A stretch of DNA of 64,000 nucleotides from Protonemura montana (Eukaryota; Arthropoda; Insecta; Plecoptera; Nemouridae). The notes under the pieces were generated by a model. It did no database searches. It saw only the letters and a program-made list of their open reading frames with translations, and had not been told where the DNA came from. The stretch lies in contig OX387608.1 of NCBI GenBank assembly GCA_947568835.1, forward strand, positions 16,340,535-16,404,534, read 5' to 3'. Positions within the stretch are counted from its first letter, which is position 1; every line of letters starts with the position of its first letter. The position numbers were made by a program, and so were the translations under genes. Of this stretch, positions 11,458 to 21,720 are shown piece after piece.

Positions 11458-12022
11458 TTTGTTTATTAGCTACTGACAATTACATTGTAGTTGTATGGGC
11501 CTATTCTGGTAAAGATTTTTAAATGAAGGTAAAATACCGTTTATAACAAATAAAGGTGGTAAAATAGTAATAATGGTAGAGTTGTGTATACTATAATATA
11601 ATATACTAAAATTATAAATATATAATAGTGGTAGTAATGGTAAGGATAGTGGCTTAATGGTATAGTATAGGTTGTAAAATATAATAATCTTAGGTTCTAA
11701 TATGTCAATAACTTATGTATAATGTCAATAATAATGGTTTACTAAAAGTAATGATTAGGAACTAGCATCAATAGTTAGGTGGTTGTTCTAAGTCGTCATT
11801 GTTGATGGGCCAGGGGGAGATGGTGAGGTGTAGAGGTCAGGTATTCCTCTAGGTTGTAGAAGGGGTTTTGGATGAGAAAGATTCGTAGGTAGGAGTCGAA
11901 GGTGCTGCGTAGAGAGGATTCTTTGATGTGGGTCGGGAGGTGGTTGAATATTTTTGTGCATAAGTAGAGGGGACTTTGTGTGAAGAGGGAGGTGTGGTGT
12001 GGAACGATGCGAATTTCTTTTT
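11458..12022 (-). mobile_element. LINE 3' fragment inserted in the hAT element
   Basis: On the minus strand it translates to the C-terminal tail seen in Jockey/CR1-like LINE ORF2 (HHTSLFTQSPLYLCTKIFNH, then a segment ending FYNLEEYL). It is followed by a 3' end, ATGTAATTGTCAGTAGC, and then TAATAAACAAA. That 3' end resembles those at 43205, 45918 and 48378. It is heavily 5'-truncated and carries no reverse transcriptase. Confidence 0.75.
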
Positions 12023-12265
12023 ATCCTAGGACCAGGGGGCAAGATTTTTCGTTTGACCCCCCCCCCCCCCCCCCACCCACCCACCCACCCTTAAGAAAGG
12101 GGTTCCGATATTTCTGAATCACATGCAGTTGTTTACGTTCACTTGCGAATGCTGAAAAAAATACTTAAACAAATGTGTGGATACTAGAAATCAACAATTC
12201 TTTGCGATTCAGTAATTAATCGGGATCACCGAAGGCGATCCAAGGTGAAAAGTGACATATAGTTG

Positions 12266-13366
12266 TGTGAGGTCCCCATAATGCACGCAGGCTTCTAGCC
12301 ATGTGCGTCGAGCCATCTGTATAATATATCTGTTAGGCATCAATAAGGGTGACAAGTATTCTGGCATCGGTTTGTGCGATGCACATAATGCGTACAATCT
12401 TCGAGGCACGCGCGTCTGTTTAATATCCGATAGTTTTGTAAGGGTGACAAGTGTTCCGGCATCGGTTGAAAGGCGACTGGGTAGCCACATGCTTCGCAGG
12501 AATGTGTCGACGTTCGCAGTGAGGTCCAGTCCCCATGATCCTTTCCAAAGTGCCTCCCCCAATTAGTTATAGTTCTTGAAATGTAAAATAGAATACATTC
12601 GAGTAAATGATTGGCCGAGGAAGTCACGAGGAGTAATCTGGAGAGGGAGCGTGAGGAACGCCAGAAGAAGAACAAGATAGAAGCGAGAGACGGCCCGAGG
12701 CCGGTGAAGTGACAAGACGTGCTGGAGAGAAGGCCCGAGACCGGGAACGTGAGAAGGCTGATCAGAGGAGACGAGAGAGGACACCGGGACCAGTACACCA
12801 AGTCAGCGGAGGTACGACGCCTGGAGTGGCGACGCTGTCTCGAGCTAGGAATCCTGAGCCACGACGTCGCCTGATACCACGACGTCGCCCGAGTTGCGAC
12901 GCGGCCTCGATCCACGCCGCCTGTTTGATTGCGCCCGGAGTTGCGACGCGAACCCTAGCCACGACGCGTGAGTCGCGATCCTCATTAATCACACGACGCC
13001 TGTTCGACGAGTCAACGCGAACGTCGTCGCCTGATCGACGGAGAAACACGGCTACCTCGGCGATCAAATTCAAGTAATCTTCATAATTTTATTCTGGCCA
13101 ATGACAGCTAGCTAGGGACTTAGGGATTTTTTATCTTATCACTCTTATAGTAAATTGTTAGTTTGTAATTAGGATTATTTTCATATAACCTTTCATGTAT
13201 CAGAGTTGTCGTGCATTGAAAGTAAATTGTTATTTCTTAAGAGTGTTTTATATTAGGCAAACTTTGTACCCCGTACCCTACCCCTTCGAAGGACGACATT
13301 GCGTGCGTCGACGTACACTTGCGAGCATCGAGACGTTTAGAGGTATTTACCGGGTATTACCTTACA
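12266..13366. mobile_element. Solo LTR (about 1.1 kb)
   Basis: The sequence starts TGTGAGG and ends CCTTACA (TG...CA with a short imperfect inverted repeat). It is flanked by GTTG at 12262-12265 and 13367-13370. The sister hAT copy lacks it, and joining ...AGTTG to TTTCC restores collinearity. The GC-rich open frames inside (12709-13077 plus, 12340-12915 minus) show no gag or pol motifs and are treated as LTR sequence. The superfamily (Gypsy or BEL) cannot be decided without an internal region. Confidence 0.7.
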
Positions 13367-13415
13367 GTTGTTTCCAGTCACGAATTCCATTTGCCCCGGG
13401 GTAACTTCCCTTCAT

Positions 13416-13800
13416 TTAAACAGCTACTTGTCTTTTTCTGACAGCAAATAGCCAACACGATTGACAATACGCGAAATCGAGTGCAGGTGAATAGCCAAGT
13501 CCCGTTTTGTATTTAGTTTGATAGAAGCGGGCAAAAAAGCTTCGTTTTTGCTTTTTGCTCAGTGCAAGTCGGAAAAGGCTCCGAAGTACGATATGGGCCC
13601 TTGTTAACAAGAAAATGTTTCGTACGGGCACCAACGATGTCCGGGTCATGTTCGCGAGCAGTCGTATTATTAATTATTTCTTTCTGTCGGGACATTTGGG
13701 CAGTTCTGACATGATGAGAACGCAAATATTTCAGTCTCAGATGCGTTCCAAAAAAGCTAAAAGATAGCTTCATCAAACTCAATTTTCAGCGATATTCACA
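13416..13800 (-). pseudogene. hAT transposase remnant with zf-TTF region
   Basis: Minus-strand pieces in two frames read HDPDIVGARTKHFLVNKGPY and then LGYSPALDFAYCQSCWLFAV. These match the N-terminal zf-TTF module of ZMYM-like hAT transposases (a DP..., a FLV.KGP motif, a YS...FC..C.LF zinc finger). A frame break separates the two pieces and there is no catalytic domain. Its counterpart is at 44340-44640. Confidence 0.7.
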
Positions 13801-13860
13801 TCAAAATGACTACAGATTGAGGAAGAATGAAATATTTAAGTTTCTTTTGGCAAGTGGAGA

Positions 13861-14625
13861 TTTTTTCAAAAAATAAACTTGTTAGCGACTGAGCGTCTGA
13901 GCGACTCGCTCCAACTCACTTTCCTTAGCTACTGTACGTAATAAAGCGCAGCGCACCGACTTACGCGGACTTTGCGGACTTTGGTTTCATTGACAGTATT
14001 TGTCTGATTGAGTTGAGACTAACGTTTCTGGAATCTTCATGCTTAAGGGTCTTTCAAAATTGTATTAACTGGTAGGATTTCGGCGTTAAAACGTTAAACA
14101 TTTGAACACTATGAAAAACAATTGTTTTATTAGGAATTAGATAAGTAAGACGTCTGCAAACTTGGTACTCTCTCAAGATTAGTATTTTAGATCTATTATT
14201 TCTCGGAAAACCGAAGGCGAAAACAAAAAGGTGTTTTTCCCAGTTTCCCACAAATTTCCCACAGAATAATTTGTTGAGTGTTATTTTATTAGTGACTCAG
14301 CAACACGTAAGAATAAAGCCAAACATATTAGCTCTAGTATTGATTTTCACATTCCATATGAACCCCCTTAACCTACAACATACTTGATTTCTAAAATTCT
14401 ACCTTCAATGTTAAGGCCAGAAAAAACCGGAAAAAATGTGTCTGAAATCATTAGAGGTCTTTGCCCTTAATCACTATTTTAAATGAAATCGCCACGCAAA
14501 ATTGCTACATCACAAGGCAGCTACATTACACAACTACGTATAGCCGCTACCAAAGCCAAAAAGATAAGAATTTGAAGAAACAGAAAATAAAATATTAGCA
14601 GCCGATAAAGCCACATTAACGGTTA
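13861..14625. other. Spacer, no gene
   Basis: AT-rich sequence. The open frames are short and unlike any family, and no element ends were found. Confidence 0.4.
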
Positions 14626-14629
14626 TTTC

Positions 14630-14870
14630 GGAAAATTGTTATTGGAACCAAAATATTGATTACAGAGCCGGAACCAGAACCAGAACCAAAATTCGTATTT
14701 TGCAAGAACCCGAAGTAGAACCAAAATCTAAATTCACAATATTTAAAAATCAGAACTAGAACCATTATTTAAAAAAAAATTGGAACCAGAACCGTAATTT
14801 AAAAAAAATGGAACCGGGACCGTTATCGATTTCAGTTCGGATTCCTGGTTCAAAATATGTCGAAAAAAGT
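14630..14870. repeat. Degenerate GGAACC-rich repeat, second copy
   Basis: Variants of GGAACCAGAACC and AACCGTTAT are interspersed, similar to 9790-10000. It immediately precedes the GATCTC block array. Confidence 0.45.
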
Positions 14871-14884
14871 CAATTTTCATTTAC

Positions 14885-16340
14885 TTTTATCTCACTTACC
14901 GGTATATTTCAAATTCCAAGATCTCAATGATCACGAAGTTCTATAAGTGATTCTCAGAGGATGTTGAACTGGAGCCTATCAAAGAGGAAGGCTGGCTCAG
15001 CACGAGAAGGTCGCAGCAATACATGCCACATGGTATTCCAGGGTGGAGAATCAAGTCGATCAGAGGTAGTTCAGACACCGCGATCTGTGTGAGTTAACAG
15101 TACATGAAAATGTGCACACAATATGTCAAAAATGTACATTTTAATATATTACTTTACTTACCAGAAAATATCAAATTGCAAGTCCTCAATGATTTCAAGG
15201 ATCTCGAGAATCTCGAGGTCTGAAGGTCTCGAAGATCTTGAAGATCTCGAGGATCTTGCAGGTCTCGAAGATCTTGCAGGTCTCGAAGATCTTGAAGGTC
15301 TCGAAGATCTTGAAGGTATCGAAGATCTCGAAGATCGCAAGGATCTTAAAGATCTCGAGGATCTTGAAAGTCTCGAAGATTTCGAAGTGATGGCGGAAGG
15401 AATTTGAACTGGAGCCCACCAAGGGCCACAAGAGGAAGACGCTTCATTCCAGGGTGGAGAATCAGAGGGTGCTCAGTTGTTTTCAAGCCATTTTTGCAGC
15501 AAAACAGGGACACCGCGCCCTATGAGTAAACGGTAAATGAAAATGTGCACAAAAAAAAACGAAAAATATCAATTTAACTATCTTTTTACTTCACTTGCCA
15601 GTGTATTTAAAATTGCAAGTCCTCGATGATCTCGAAGATCTCGAATATCTAGAAGATCTTGAAAGTCTCGAAAGTATCAAAGGTCCCGATGTGATGCTGG
15701 GAGGAGGTTGAACTAGAGCCTACAAAGGACCACCACGGGGAAGACTGTCTCAAATCGATGAGATCGCAGAAAACCACGCAATGTTGTATTCCAGGGCAAA
15801 GAACCAAATCGATCTTAGGGCGGTCTGGCCTCTCTACAGCATCTCTGCAGAAAAACAGGGACCTATGTGAATTAACATTACATGAGAATGTGTACAAAAC
15901 ATGCCGAACAATACAAAATTAAATATATTTTTACTTCACTTACCAGTACATGTCAAATTCCAAGTCATCAAAGGTCTCGAAGTTATCAACTATCTCGAAA
16001 ATCTCGAAGGTCTCGAAGTTATGGTGGAAGGATTAAGGGCACCCCAGAGAAGTAGCTGCATTCCAGGGTGAAGAACCAAGTCGATTAGAGGGCGTTCAAG
16101 TCTTCAAGTCATCTTTGCAGCAAAGCAAGGACACCACGACCTATGTGAAAAAACAGTTTATATAGATTTGCACAAAATATGCCAAAAAAAATGGCAAAAT
16201 CTTTGAATGTATTTTTACTTCACTTACCAGTTAATGTCAAATTCCAAGCCATCAAAGATCTTGAAGATCTTAAAGATCTCGAAGGTCTCGACGGTCTCGA
16301 AAATCTTGTAGGTCTCGAAGATCTCAAAGTGACGTTATGA
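14885..16340 (-). repeat. Array of about five exon-like blocks, each with a GATCTC minisatellite
   Basis: Blocks begin near 14885, 15150, 15585, 15930 and 16215. Each has TTACTTCACTTACCAGT (minus strand: ACTG|GTAAGTGAAG, a strong donor-like sequence), then 9-12-bp GATCTCGAAGATCTTG repeats, then a conserved tail (GGAGCCCACCAAGGGCCACA, TTCCAGGGTGGAGAA). The 15585 block also has a good minus-strand acceptor, CTGTTTTTCTGCAG. Frames through the minisatellite read LEDLED on the plus strand and EIFKIF or SRSSRS on the minus strand. None is held open across all blocks. They may be repeated exons of a non-coding or decayed transcript. Confidence 0.65.
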
Positions 16341-16346
16341 TGAGAT

Positions 16347-16463
16347 TCAACTAGCAGGATCAGAAATGATATAATCTGAACTGTCAGGCAGGGTCCTCTT
16401 CATGTCTGCGTTGGGGCACGGTGCTGCGTCAGCATCAACTTCACTAATTAATTGCGTGGCGAT
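16347..16463 (-). CDS. Possible terminal coding exon, unknown protein
   Basis: After the acceptor TGCTCATTTCAG the minus strand reads IATQLISEVDADAAPCPNAD and ends ...DYIISDPAS then TGA, 38 codons of acidic composition. The flanks are AT-rich, so the frame is not trivially expected. No family is recognised. A second open stretch upstream (16537-16700, ...RATSLERFERTVRKRAFEY) could belong to it, but no splice pair joins the two in frame. Confidence 0.3.
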   Translation of the reverse strand: MATQLISEVDADAAPCPNADMKRTLPDSSDYIISDPAS

Positions 16464-18431
16464 CTGAAATGAGCACAAAAAATCAGCATTTTACACTGTC
16501 GCGCTGGACAACTCTAAGGCAATATTTTGTATCCCGTTACGATATTAAAGTGTCAGGTGGACTCCGTTGATAGCAAACAGGCGTTGGCAAAAATATTTCT
16601 AATATGGCACAGCCATACTCAAAAGCACGTTTTCTCACAGTTCTTTCAAAACGCTCCAACGAGGTAGCCCTGTCGGTGCGTTTAACGAAGAAAAGAGTAA
16701 GCTTTGAAGATTTGAACCACAAGTCAATCAAAGATATAAGTAACTTTAAGTAAAGTGTGCAGCTTATGCTTGTGTTACACAGGTTCCTTATGTGTGACCA
16801 GATAAATTGGAAAAAGATTGCAAAGTTAAGCGCTAGAATTTGCATACCTAACGTTTTCCAGATAAGAGAAGATGAAGTTATACTGTGTACACTATAAATA
16901 GAAGCATAATGACAGTTGCTAAGCATGTATAAAGCAGTCATCTCACTGGATATTAAACTTACACGCTGTTGACCTTATCAGCAATGTGTGGTATGAACAC
17001 CGCATCGAAACCAATCATGTCGTGACAAGTGCAGATGTCCAAGGCACTCAGCGACTCAGCAGTAATCTTTCATTATCTTCATGCCAGCTTACAGCTGGCA
17101 AGGAAAATAGCAGATCGGGAAGCAAACATGAAACATTCCAAAACAAAACGAAAAAGATTGCATTAGTGAGGCAAGTGTACGAGAGTCATGTACTTTAGTA
17201 AGAATTTGAGATAAGTCATTATTATGCTACAGAATAATTATGTAATTAACGAATTTACCTACATGACTTCCAAAAGACTTCTAATATTCAGAGTTTTCTT
17301 GCATGTGCTTCTGTTTTCATCATTTCACTATCTTGAAGCACTCACTTGGCACACGAGTTGGGAAATAACTTCCCGTAATCGCGATACCGTCGAGCACGTG
17401 CTCTTTGTACGACAGGAGCATTTGCTCAAACTGTCCCTGGGGCGGTGCACCCCGTAAAAGGCAAGGTCCACCCACGTGAAGCGATGAGTTTACTCTTGCA
17501 TGACATACTTCTAGGACGGTCAAGGAATTAGCGCTACATGTGTGTGTATTCCCCCCAAAATAGCCGAGCCCGCTAAGCGCGAGCTGTGCAGAACGCCCGC
17601 ACGCAATGATGCTGGATGATCTCGAAGTTCTACGTTGGCACTTGATTGAGCGCGCTGAAACTTACTGCAATAAGGAGCCTAGAGTGAACCGGAAAATTGG
17701 TGCGGCTATTTCAAAGGCGGCTATTTCAAGGTGGGAGACAAATTATCCTATTTCATTTCTAGTAACTGGCAATTATGAATGCATGCGTAAAAAGTCTTGG
17801 GCAATATCTGATTTTAAAACAAGCATACATTTCATACTAGACGCTAAAATATGAAAAACCCGAATCTCATGAAATTGGGAAAATTACATAAGTGGTGCAG
17901 AAAACCACGTTTTACATCAGTTACTATTCACTTCCATCAAGTGCTATTTCCTTTATCTACTGTTTTGAATTCAAGTGTATAAAACTGGGCCAGTGCTGTT
18001 TATCCCTGATGAACCTGACAAACCTATTCTACTTTCGATCACTCTGTCCATTACAGAACCGTGCTTTGAAGTCGGTGGACGGACAGAGCATCTGATTCAC
18101 CGACCCACTTCCTTGTGGATACCTACCCAATGCTACCTTGCATCAATAGCTCGTTCAGGTCTGGGGACATTGATAGGTACGATGGTACCGCTAAGAGAGT
18201 TCCGGATAACGCGAGGGTAGGGTGGCGACTAGCGGGGGTTGATATGAGTGATCGAGCTTGTTTCGAGCTAAAATGGGACTGTACTACGGGGATTGGGCAA
18301 TCGTGGACGTCTCTTTGGGACCACGGAACTGATGCTAGGTAAGCTGTAAAGGCAATAGACACCCAAGTGTGCAGGGACGCATTGCAACCCCAAGGGCCAA
18401 TGCGCCCACTGGATGAATTTGTCAGTCATTA

Positions 18432-18674
18432 TTACATCCTACGTTCAGCCATCAGTTCGGTGAACATTTGCAAGAGTTCGACACTCTGTAGTTGAGCTAA
18501 AATACATCCTAAGTGCCAACCAGCGGGCAACTTTTGTATGACAGACAGCAGAGTATTCGGACTCTCAATGTCGTCAGCTAAAAATGGGATCCTGCCTGAC
18601 CTCTTCACGCTTGCTGTAACGGGACACAAAGACAAAATGCAAGAAACAAAATACAAGCATGAAATGAAATTACC
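18432..18674 (-). CDS. Type A conserved frame of the macrosatellite, unknown protein
   Basis: The minus strand encodes 103 residues from MSNKASEGQVEELVLQGTHF to ...LMAERRM, identical in units 1, 3 and 6. A 60-nt intron (18614-18673, GTAATT...TTACAG) may be spliced out in frame, joining THFLSA to ASVKRSGRIPFLADD. The ends used here are the putative donor of the upstream exon and the stop. One unit 1/unit 3 difference inside the second exon is synonymous (GGA/GGT). No family recognised. The next exon upstream may encode MDFSDGVLLPLPHVFGVP, but in type A it is in another frame. Coding status is uncertain. Confidence 0.35.
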   Translation of the reverse strand, partial: GNFISCLYFVSCILSLCPVTASVKRSGRIPFLADDIESPNTLLSVIQKLPAGWHLGCILAQLQSVELLQMFTELMAERRM

Positions 18675-20961
18675 AGCTGAAAGAAAGTGTGTCCCCTGTA
18701 GCACCAATTCCTCAACCTGCCCTTCACTTGCCTTATTACTCATGTTTAACCTTAGTGTGTGAAGCTTGAAGAATCGTCAGCAACCTCCAAGCTGCAGTCC
18801 ATGCGAGGCCATCGCCCGCAGTCTGGAAGTTTGGAACTCCGAACACGTGGGGCAAGGGAAGTAACACGCCGTCACTAAAGTCCATTGTCACACGCATATT
18901 TCCACTGTCACACGATATTTTATACTGACACACGAATTTAAAACCCGGCCGCTAGACCTCCAATGGCTGCGTGGGTTGGTACGTTCACTCGCGATTACTC
19001 GACGTAATATTTTAATACTGGTAGAACAATACGTGAATCTGCCAGAATAAAACTAACACCAGCAAGCTTCTTGAGATAATCACAGACGTCGTTCCTCTGT
19101 CTGACGTGATCTCTGGCTAAATGTTGCGATACTTTGGGTTTAGTCCTTGCAGACATGAGCCCGAGTCTGATCTTGAAAAGGTCTGGGTGAATCCCCGAAA
19201 ACGATTTGATCGCAGAACTTGGCGTTTTCAGTAGTCGACGGCGTCAATATCTGACCGCTCCAGTGCTAGAACATAGTCCAGAATAATATTTAAAGCATGT
19301 CAAGAAAAAGATAAATCTTCATAAGATACTTTAACTCATTTTGCTATCTGTTGTATAAACAGTGCATTGTCGAGTAATTAAAATCAATTACTAATTAAAA
19401 AAAATGTGTGTTATATCCAGTATCGTAATGATTTTTCTAAATAACTCAGATATTTATTGTGTAGGTAATTTAGTTTTGATATCACTCTGGTATTGCAGGG
19501 TTCCTTCACAGAAAGCTAGTGGTTCCTGCTTGTCATAAAGCCTGGGATTCGATGCTGGCTGATGAACCGTACTCTGCCGCAGTCTTGGAACAGCCGCCGA
19601 CCACCGCAGGAAAACGAGGGACTTTGGAAGACCCTCACCTTCAATGTTGTGATGGCCACGATATGCAGTCAACAGCATTAATCTCTGGCTGCAAAGATGC
19701 TAGGGCAATGACAGAAAAGATTTTTACGGCATGGCCCAATATATAATTTGACTAATTAATTCAAACTGGTTCCATTGTCATTTATTACCAGTGTCTGTAC
19801 TAACTTATATCATAAGGATATTACTTAATTAGTAATGTATTAAATATGTAGGCAAATCATTTTGGTTTCTTCTTAGGGTTGCTCTGTTATTCACGGCCAG
19901 GAAGATGGTCTCGCTATTTGATTCTGGCCATATAACTGTACTCTGCCGCAGTCCTGGTCCAGCCGCCGACAGCACAATCTCCTGCTGCATAGGTGCTAGG
20001 ACCATATAAAGATTGTTATTAAAAGCTGGGCATGTGATCTGATTTTACTAAAAAATTCAAACTGGTACCATGTTCATTAACTACCAGTGTCCGTAATACT
20101 TAATATCATAAGGATTTTACTTAATTAGTAATGTATTTAATATGAATGCAAATTATTTTGGTTTCTTCTCAGCGTTGTACGGTTCTTTCACTGCCAGGAA
20201 GACGTTCTCGCTAAGAATGGAACTCGGGAACCGTACTCTGCTGCAGTCCTGGCAGGGCCGACGACGGCGTTAATTTCCGGCTGCATAGGTGCTAGGGCAA
20301 TGTCAAGAATGTTATTAAAAGCTGGGCATGTGATCCGATTTTACTTAGAAATTCAAACTGGTACTATGTTTATTCACTACCAGTGTCCGTAATAACTAAT
20401 ATCATAATGATATTACTTCATTAGTAATGTATATTTAATATTTAAACAATTTATTTTGGTTTCCTCTTGGCATCGCAGGGCATCTCACAGTGTTTCCACG
20501 AAAAGGGGAGGTCCGCGCATGGCCAGGTCATAAAACCCTGGATGCAACTTCGACGACAAGTCGTATTCAGTGGCTGTCAAGAAGCAGCTGCAGACTGAGG
20601 ATGTACCACTAGAGGGCCCCAGAACAATCTCGAGATGAAAAACTCTCTCGTTGCCAGGCTGGGTATGGAATAGTTTTTATTTAATACAGAGGAAAATCAA
20701 ATTAAAATGAGGAGGACTTAAAAATAAAAAGCCTATGTTTTTTTTAAATTCGATTTCAATTACCATTCTTGTCTGCTTCGATTGATAGTCTTTTCGCTTC
20801 TGCGACTTAATAGAAAAGATCGCAATGTTCTGTGTATGGGGCTTAGTACCTTTCATTCCCTGGATATAAGATGGTTACGAAACTGCAAAAGATGGATACA
20901 AGTCACGTGACAATTCCTTGGCAAGTAAAGGGCAGTCAGCTAACTGCAATGAATGACTTAC

Positions 20962-21526
20962 ATGCTGTAGATCTCTTCATCAATATGAGGGAGAGACATC
21001 CATGAACGACTAATCTAGAGTTGAATTAGCAGTGCAGACGTCCAAGGCAGTCAGCGACTCGGGAGTAGTCTTCAAAATCTTCTACCATCTTCATGCGTTG
21101 GGTTGCAGGCAGAGTTGTCTTTTGTTGGCTTCTGTCTGCAGCAAGAAAATGAATCATAATTAGATCAACTTGAGCTGAGTCAGTCCCATGGATTGGTGCA
21201 GATATTTAAGTACTTCCAGCGCACCTTGAATCCTTGAGAATGTTTGATGACGTATAAATTATGAGTTTTACAGCAAGTTGAGGAATACTGCTTAAGGTTA
21301 TAACATCATGAAATACACAATAAGATGTTCTTGATTAAATTTCGGTAAAGGTACTATCATCTGTTATCTGGCAAACAGTAATAATACAAGGTTCTTCCTG
21401 ACCTTGCTGAAGTAGTTTTGCAACAGTTTTACAGAAACCGCCCAGGACAGAGTTCTGTTCGTGGTTGTGAGATTGACGTTTTGCAATGCAGACCATGTCG
21501 TTTCAACACCACCAAATGGCCAAAAA
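20962..21526 (-). other. Exon-like junctions conserved across units (example in unit 1)
   Basis: Stretch 21526-21403 has the acceptor TTTTATTTGCAG and the donor GCAAG|GTCAGG, reading FWPFGGVETTWSALQ in one frame. Stretch 21135-20962 has the acceptor TTCTTGCTGCAG and donor GTAAGT. Further examples with the same spacing in each unit are the donor CCAA|GTGAGT (17345 in unit 1), an acceptor GCCTTTACAG, and the donor CAAAG|GTATAT. No single reading frame links them. A spliced non-coding RNA or a pseudogenised gene family is possible. Confidence 0.35.
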
Positions 21527-21720
21527 CTGCAAATAAAACAAAGGTTTGTCATAATTTTGGCTTATTTTTTTCAGAAATGTATTATCGAGTTTGAAGATAT
21601 ACCTTTGCTTTTTGATGGGCTGACATCAAACCAAAAGTAATCCGAATGAATCGCCAGCGGCTTGCAGACTAGTTCTCGCAGCTCCAAGCTGACAGGTCAA
21701 GACTCCAAGATGTGCACATG

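Larger units (their letters stand above)
11438..13860 (-). mobile_element. Decayed hAT element, split by two later insertions
   Basis: It begins with the end CAGTGGCGTAACTAGG. It is collinear, in inverted orientation, with the right part of the complete element at 43532-44965: end, CCCCC-rich tract, AAGATTTTTCGT, the GGTGAAAAG...GACA segment, and then zf-TTF transposase coding. Comparing the copies shows two extra blocks here, a LINE 3' fragment (11458-12022) and a solo LTR (12266-13366). Similarity fades near 13860. The other terminal repeat was not found, so the element is truncated. Confidence 0.8.
17131..21720. repeat. Macrosatellite unit 1 (type A)
   Basis: Contains the intact type A open frame (18432-18743, minus). 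It shares its right end (20150-20700) with unit 5 and not with its neighbours, for example the TTGTACGGTTCTTTCAC variant of the sub-repeat. Confidence 0.9.

Noticed and set aside
12709-13077. Arg-rich 122-codon frame
   Set aside because: It lies within the solo LTR. No gag or pol motifs, and rival frames are open on the other strand.
15123-15407. Frame with LEDLED repeats
   Set aside because: It is generated by the GATCTC minisatellite and is not preserved in the other blocks.
17606-17854. 82-codon plus-strand frame MMLDDLEVLRWHL... in every unit
   Set aside because: Its conservation is no better than that of the surrounding DNA. No splice or family support, so it is recorded only as part of the unit.
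19519-19746. Recurrent 69-75 codon plus-strand frame MVPACHKAWDSM... in every unit
   Set aside because: It overlaps an equally open minus-strand frame, and sub-repeat copies of the same sequence are not in the same frame.
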